Assembly: GCF_000182925.2 (NCBI RefSeq)
Contig: NC_026506.1
Span: 2,108,001 to 2,172,000 of the forward strand
Direction: 5' to 3'
Source of the DNA: Neurospora crassa OR74A
Taxonomy: Eukaryota > Ascomycota > Sordariomycetes > Sordariales > Sordariaceae
DNA: 64,000 nucleotides
Positions within the stretch are counted from its first letter, which is position 1. Every line of letters begins with the position of its first letter. Below the pieces are notes generated by a model. That model was not told where the DNA came from. It saw only the letters and a program-made list of their open reading frames with translations, and did no database searches. The translations under genes were made by a program, and so were the position numbers. This document shows positions 58,360-64,000 of the stretch, piece by piece.

Positions 58360-59969
58360 GGTAGTCAAGTTGTGTGTGATGATTTAAGTGGTTAGAGGAG
58401 GAGGAGGTGTTGCCCGAGGGTATTATACAGATAGGTCATTAGGTCGGGCCGGGCCGAGGCTTGTGGAAGTGTCAATCAAAGCGGAACCGGGAGACGGTCA
58501 AGGATTGTTGTTGGGCCGGGTTTGCGAATAGGGTAGCTGTCAGACGTGTCACGGTAACCGACATGGAGTCAGGCGGTTTGTTGAGGTTGAAGAAGTAAAA
58601 GCGAAATTGATTGCTCCGAGTCAGAGTGCCCGAGACGGTAAATAAGGAAGAGCTACGGCTGTCGCGGATGGTCTCTCCCGTTGTTGCCGTTGTGTGACAA
58701 CTTGACGGAAACACTACTGTAGAGGATGTACGTAGAAGAGGTTCACAATAACCTGGAATTAGGGAGTGGAGAGGACGTGGACCGTGTTGTCCAACGTTAC
58801 GGGGTGTACACTTACAGTAGTACATGACGGTTGTACAGATGACCTCAGTAGAACATGCTGCTGACATTCAAGGCCACACGTATCTTCGTGGGCCATCATC
58901 ATCAAGATTCGGTTGTCGAGGTCCGCTCGTCTCACTTCCGGCGACCGCCCGCGTCACCATCCACTTTGTGCCCCGCGGCGCCGTGTGACGTCGCTTTGCA
59001 TGTAAGCTCTGGCTGGAACGTTCATTAGCACGGGACTTCACTGCTACCTACAGGTAGGTAGGCAACCACCACCACCTCATCGATTGTCAAGCAAAGAGTT
59101 AGGTTGGTACTCACTCTGTGCCTCTACGTTTCGGGGACTTTAGAGTCTCTCCAACTTTTTTGCCTTGAAGGAGGTTATTTCGTTACTTTTCTTTACACAT
59201 GGTTTTGCAGACCCCTGCCACAAGAACCGCGCTAACAAACGAACCAGCATGGAGCTGTCAAAGCTCCATTTTCACGAGCTTCAAACTGTCAGTCCAGTAG
59301 CTGCCACTAAAACGGACGCTGTCAGCGGCTTAGCACGGTAAGCACTAAACAGACTAAGTAACAGGGGTCCTAGACTATATAACTTTAAAATTCGTTGAGT
59401 GCTCCCGTCCCTGTTCCATTCCGAGCTGCCGAGGCATCTTCAACTGAGAACATCCGCATTGACTTACGTTCCTTGGTCAAGAGAGGAAAAGCGGAAGCAT
59501 GTGAAGTTTCTTATTGAGGACCGACGGGGAATATATCTTTGAAAGAAACACAATGCGCGGGGGACAGGCTGGAGTTCTGACCTTGCTCAATCCGGATTGC
59601 ACCAACTACGCATCAACACCAGTTATGAATTTGGGCGTGGAAACATGGCCTCCAAATGCAGCTCGCTGTAGCCCTCCTACGGTTCCTCCTCGCTTCGTAG
59701 CTTGCTGACAGAAGCTGCTGTTTATTCGGTTAACGCTGCCTAGCCTGGACGATATGATTCATGATTGGGTAGACCAGCATCAACATAGCCTCTTTTCACC
59801 AAATCCTTCTTCACCATTGACGGCACAATATGGGTTGCCTCCACACCATCAGCGACTTGCTTTTATTCCCAACAAGATCGCCAAGTTTTGGTGATGGCTG
59901 CCTCACTGTTTTCTGTTGGAATTCACTACGTACCTTTGGACATTCGTGCCTGGGCCAGGAGATATCCAG
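58360..59969. other. Divergent promoter region, 1.6 kb
   Basis: This separates the acyl-CoA synthetase (minus) and the Zn2Cys6 gene (plus). It includes a TACCTACAGGTAGGTAGG inverted patch near 59045-59062. No gene is seen. The regulator's frame is open upstream of its first ATG to about 59916, but only from a TTG codon. Confidence 0.45.
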
Positions 59970-61641
59970 ATGACCGACTTTGGAAACAACACGCCAGAAG
60001 GGTTCGAACTCCCTGAGCAGACTTTCAGCTTCGATACCCTTGAGAATCACTTCCTCACACCATCTAATATCGGCCTCGCTTCGCACAACAATGCGTATAC
60101 ACAGACCCGTTACTCCAGCTCCGACTCCGTCTCCGGTTCGGGCTGCGAGTCGACGTCGGACACCACCGTCTCCGCAACCGTCACTGCGCGGCGTAACAAG
60201 CCCATCCCGCGAAAAGGTCACACCAAATCCCGACGTGGTTGCTTCACCTGCAAACGCCGAAGAGTCAAGTGTTCCGAGAAACTGCCCGAGTGCGACAACT
60301 GCACCCGCATAGGCCTAATTTGCGAATATCCCGAACCGCCCAACCCGTCTGCTCTGTCACGTTTGGTCACTAGATCAGGAACAGGACAGCAAGCTCGACT
60401 AGCCAATTCTTCACCAGCAATGGTCCTGCAACAAAATCCCAGTTCTTTCTCCCCTATATTCACCATGGATGACTTCCGCTTCTTCCACCACTTCCTAATT
60501 GCCGCTTACCCGCCTCTCCCCGTACAAGCACACAGTGTCTGGGATAATGTGGCAGCTTTATCCCATGGTTACGACTACCTAGTCCACGCCATGCTCGGCC
60601 TAGCCGCCTCACACCTCTCCCTCGTCACCTCTTCTCCCTCTTCCTTCTGCTCATCCCGCTCCTCCGGCTCCCAAGCAGCCCTCTCTCATCGAATAAAGTC
60701 CATCTCCCTCCTCAACCACTCCCTCAGCACGCCCTGTTCTTCGCCAGCCGAAGGCGACGCCCGCTTCGCTTCCATTTTGATCCTTGCCTTCCAGGCAAGG
60801 TGCTTACCGGACGGCATGATCGAGTTCCTGTCCATGATCAGGCTGTGTAGCGTCATTGCTGGTGCGGGCGAGAACTCGATTTTCAAGGATTTGGCGGAGA
60901 GAGGGTACTTGGATAGCATGAGGAAGATGACGGCCAAAACGAAGGCGGAGGAGCTGGCTAGAAAAGGGTTCATGTTGGAGCCGGAGCAGGAGAGGTTGGT
61001 TGATGGGTTTTTGGCGAGTTTGGGGAGACTCAGGGTCAGCATACTGGGAACGGGAGGTGGGGATGAGGATGGGGAGGAGGAAGGGGTTATGGGCTCAGGT
61101 CTGGGCTTTGGCTTGGGCTTGAGCTTGGTCGAAGAAAAACAAGAAAAGGGGAGGGAATTGCAGATGAGGATATTGGAAGGGTTGGAAGACGCTGCAAAGA
61201 CGACTAAAGTGTCACCGGCTGAAGGTCAGTGTTGCTCTCGACCCCCTTGTTCCCCTTCTTTGCCTCCTCTTTATCTTTCGGTGCTTTGCGAATCCAGACA
61301 AGCTGTGAAGCTGACTGACCATCGGCACTGCAGCGTTCCGAGAATTAACAAGCCTTTACTCGCCCATGATTAGAGCTTCAAACGCCGACTTTGCCTCCAT
61401 AACTGACCCGGCAAATTACCGAGCCCAGATTCTTATTCTGCACTTCTTTCTTATGGAACATGCTCTGGGCGATCTGAGTCTGGGCGCCTTCCGGTCGCGC
61501 TTCGGATTTCGCCGAAAGGTCTGCTTTGCCTGGCTAAACGAAGTCACTACGCGGTTACCCAAAACAACCGGATACGCCGAGCTGATAGAGTGGCCGTTGG
61601 AGTTTGGGCAAAAGTTTTTAGTTCCAAGGGAGTCGACCTGA
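59970..61641 (+). CDS. Zn2Cys6 transcription factor, sterol uptake control (UPC2)-like
   Basis: Two exons, 59970-61224 and 61334-61641, give 520 residues; donor GTCAGT, acceptor CTGCAG. The binuclear zinc cluster C-x2-C-x6-C-x6-C-x2-C-x6-C is perfect, starting at C91 (GCFTCKRRRVKC, then ECDNCTRIGLIC). It is preceded by basic KPIPRKGHTKSRRG. The regulatory domain follows the fungal UPC2-like pattern: FFHHFLIAAYPPLP, LVHAMLGLAASHLSL, LLNHSLSTP, ARFASILILAFQARCLPDGMIEFLSMIRLCSVIAG, and later AFRELTSLYSPMIR and TGYAELIEWPLEF. The stop at 61641 follows soon after the WPLEF block. The next frame stays open and protein-like to 61829, so the true 3' end is uncertain (see findings). The target genes cannot be told from the sequence; the neighbouring acyl-CoA synthetase is a candidate only by position. 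Confidence 0.85.
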
Positions 61642-62553
61642 TGGGAGTGTCCGGCGGTCAGGAAGCCCTGCAAAGAATGCAAGTTGACATCAATTCGTTC
61701 GTCATTCTTCAGTATCATCTAGAGGTACATGTCCAACTTCTTTACGAAAACCATGTAGTCTCTCCTCACGCCCAAGTCGCAGATCTCTCCGTTCAGTTAC
61801 GTTCAGGTAATATTCGTTCCAATATTTAACTGATTTTAATCACCTGTTCATATCATGGAATTGCCCTACCAAGCTAAGGGCCATGGCCAACCGAGCAAGG
61901 GTAGCAACCCGAGGTTGTCTCTTTCTGTTGGTACTGAGGTGAGGAAACACGTTGGAAGTGAAGAAGGATGAAACTGGACGGCAACAACAGATACACAGTA
62001 GAATTAAGATTCACTTAATAAGGAGAACTGCACGATACATGGGAATGACTAGAGGTATTTCATGGAGTGCTCGTCGGAAGGTAAGATCCAGGAGAGACAA
62101 TGCGCGCCGAGTTGAGTGAACAGACAATGGTTTGGTAGTGAGTGGGCGACGACTGCCACAGCTCGATAAGAGAAAGAACAAACTCAGAAAATGACCGAGA
62201 CAAAGGGCAAAAAGGCAGAAAAAAACATACAACACCAGGGATTCGCTGGTCGTCACCGACCCAACTACTAGTCTGGCCCTCACTGGCTTATCTATGGGAG
62301 AGCGGACGGGATCCCGAGTTTTCCAGTGGGTATGGTCGTATGTGATGGAACTCCCATAGCTCCGTGCTTTATATTCATACCTTTGACTTTGTAGATGCCG
62401 ATTATGCTTTCTTGTTCACCCATCAACCGTGCGATTACCAACACGTCGCAGCGAAAAGTGTGGCGAGTCTCCCACCTCAAAGCATAACTACCAACAGGGG
62501 CATCATTGTTTCTCATCGTAGGAAAACGTTTCTGACTTGTCCGCGGGGCGATC
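61642..62553. other. Convergent 3' region, about 0.9 kb
   Basis: This lies between the Zn2Cys6 gene and the CCDC174-like gene. Bases 61642-61829 remain open in an alternative frame with coding-like codons. The rest shows no gene. Confidence 0.45.
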
Positions 62554-63663
62554 TTACTTCTTCTTCTCCACATCCACTTCCCTCTCCCTTTTTCGTCCGC
62601 CGCCACCACTCCCGGCTGCAGCAGCATCTCCTCCCAGAAGCTCCTCACCCAACCCTTCCAAAAAGTTATCCGCCATCTTTCTTGCTCTCCTCTCCTTGAT
62701 CTCCTTCCTCCTCTCTTCAATCTCTCTCTTCCTCTTCTCCAAGATTTCCTCCCGCTCCCTCCTCTTCTCCTCCGTCTTCTTGCGTTCTTCCTCTAGCGCC
62801 CTCATTTCCTCCTCTCTCTTCTTCTCGTCCTTGCTGAACTGGAAAAATCCCACACCCTTGGTGCGGATCTCCCAGTTCGCGTCATAATGGGTCGGCGGAG
62901 GCGGCGTCGCGCTCCTGTCGCGCTTGGCGGCTAGCTCATTGATGGTTTCCAACCGATCCGCAGTCACAGTGGCGGCAAAGGCTTCCGTCTGGATGGTATC
63001 GCCTACGATCAGCTGCTCGGGCTCGGCAGGGCGAGCGGACATTTGCGTGAGTTCGGCGGCGGAGGAGCGGGAGCGCTCCAGCTTGGCCTTTTGGGCTGGC
63101 GTGACGAGGCGGGTGCGGCCAAAGTCGTCGGTGTACTCTATCAACTCTTCCCTTTCTTCCTCGGACTCTTCATCCTCTGATGAAGATGACACCTCGCCAG
63201 TGTGGCCTGTTTTCTTCTCCTGCTCCTCCGCCCATTTCCGATCAAAGTCAACCAGACCGATTTCCTTGCCGATATAATCCCCACGTTGCATGGCGGCATA
63301 GAGACGGGCCTTGTGCTCCATATTCCGGCGGGCGCGTTCAAGCTCCCTCTTCTCATCTTCGGTGCCCACGGGCTCTTTGAGCGTCAGCTTGCCGTCTCTG
63401 TCCTCGTTAACGGTCCTGGCGCCAGGCTTAGTCTTCTTTTTCACCCCGGAAAAGATGTCCTTGCCAGCTTTAGAGGGCCGCGCACGACCGGTTGTGGCTG
63501 TTGTGGCTGTTGTGCTGGCAGGTGATGATGTTGATGACGCTGAGGACGCGGCGAGAAGTGAGCTGAGCTGGGACGAGAAGGTTAGAGAAGCAGAAAGATT
63601 CAACTCCTTCTTTTGTTTCTTGGGCGCTGGTTGCCCGTAGAGATTCGGATCTTGCAGAGGCAT
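62554..63663 (-). CDS. CCDC174-like coiled-coil protein (DUF4078)
   Basis: An intronless frame of 369 residues, ATG at 63663 (MPLQDPNLYGQPAPKKQKK). The hallmark is a short block in the middle, EYTDDFGRTRLV, as in CCDC174/DUF4078 proteins, followed by a helix. ARLYAAMQRGDYIGKEIGLVDFDRKW lies upstream, and HYDANWEIRTKGVGFFQFSKDEKKR is the second conserved block. The last ~110 residues are a long charged helix of E, R and K (EEERKKTEEKRREREEILEK), ending in GGGGRKREREVDVEKKK. Human CCDC174 is nuclear and linked to RNA processing (exon junction complex); the basic termini suggest a nuclear protein here too. Molecular function in fungi is unknown. Confidence 0.88.
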   Translation of the reverse strand: MPLQDPNLYGQPAPKKQKKELNLSASLTFSSQLSSLLAASSASSTSSPASTTATTATTGRARPSKAGKDIFSGVKKKTKPGARTVNEDRDGKLTLKEPVGTEDEKRELERARRNMEHKARLYAAMQRGDYIGKEIGLVDFDRKWAEEQEKKTGHTGEVSSSSEDEESEEEREELIEYTDDFGRTRLVTPAQKAKLERSRSSAAELTQMSARPAEPEQLIVGDTIQTEAFAATVTADRLETINELAAKRDRSATPPPPTHYDANWEIRTKGVGFFQFSKDEKKREEEMRALEEERKKTEEKRREREEILEKRKREIEERRKEIKERRARKMADNFLEGLGEELLGGDAAAAGSGGGGRKREREVDVEKKK

Positions 63664-64000
63664 TATTTCGGAACTTTGTGTGTTTCTCGCCGTGTTGATG
63701 CGCAGAGATCTGGAAAGCCGAAGCCTCGTTGGGTGAGTTTCAAGGTTGCCCGTGCAGTTGATGATTCAAGCAATGTGTTGGAATAAAAATGACTATACGA
63801 TCTCGATTCCTCCGATATGCGGTTGCAGGGTTATGAGCTCTGGTATCTAGGGTAGGATTTGCGTATGATGAAGTTTCGAGCTGCAGTGACGTTCCCTTGT
63901 GAAAGAAAGGCGACGGGAAGTTTCAGTTGTGAGCAGGTCGTGCCGGTCCAGGCTTCCGAGAATAGAAGCAGTCACAGCACTGAAGTGGACGCTCTATCAA
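63664..64000. other. Upstream region of the CCDC174-like gene
   Basis: The last ~340 bases hold the promoter and leader of the CCDC174-like gene. No other gene begins before the right edge. Confidence 0.45.

Overview
The window is nuclear DNA from a filamentous ascomycete and looks like Sordariales, most likely Neurospora or Sordaria. The evidence is short spliceosomal introns (about 60-130 nt, with GTAAGT/GTGAGT-type donors and CTAAC-like branch points), GC-rich coding sequence in AT-richer intergenic DNA, and gene families typical of that order (fmp-52 type dehydratase, exgD-type glucanase, Zn2Cys6 regulator, KCH potassium transporter). I see no operons, CRISPR arrays, complete tRNA or rRNA genes, transposons, or obviously RIP-mutated repeats.

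Layout, left to right. At 1-263 (-) is the truncated N-terminus of a possible transcription factor. A BSD-domain protein (2910-4479 +) converges on the ribosomal-protein chaperone TSR2 (4889-5614 -). Next are FMP52 (6635-7363 +), TFIIE-beta (8260-9168 -), cytochrome b5 (10644-11316 -), F-actin capping protein alpha (12275-13429 -) and the E1-beta subunit of branched-chain 2-oxoacid dehydrogenase (14027-15340 -). A membrane-anchored GH5 exo-glucanase (16382-19222 +) converges on a single-pass membrane protein of unknown function (19582-22474 -). A gene-poor stretch of about 9 kb follows, broken only by an unrecognised polyQ protein (26917-27858 +).

The second half holds a BCS1-like AAA ATPase (31233-33572 +), HMG-CoA synthase (34314-36052 -), a second 4 kb desert, a BRCT-repeat protein of the Rtt107/Brc1 type (40044-42713 -), an alpha/beta hydrolase with a peroxisomal C-terminus (43938-45245 +), ALG13 (46101-47221 -) divergent from mitoribosomal mS35 (47860-49126 +), a very large KCH-type membrane protein (51800-55500 +), a long-chain acyl-CoA synthetase (56042-58359 -), a Zn2Cys6 regulator (59970-61641 +) and a CCDC174-like protein (62554-63663 -).

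The genes are mainly independent housekeeping genes: transcription, ribosome assembly, N-glycosylation, sterol and lipid metabolism, actin dynamics, DNA damage response. They do not form a metabolic cluster. Exon boundaries were worked out by hand from splice consensus and reading-frame continuity. The most unusual points are a GC-AG intron next to a 19-nt exon in the capping protein gene, repeated short linear motifs in the disordered tails of the glucanase and KCH proteins, a PTS1-type hydrolase, an AAA ATPase with a long charged and poly-serine tail, a possible frame break at the end of the Zn2Cys6 gene, and two proteins I could not assign. I found no clear new multi-gene system.
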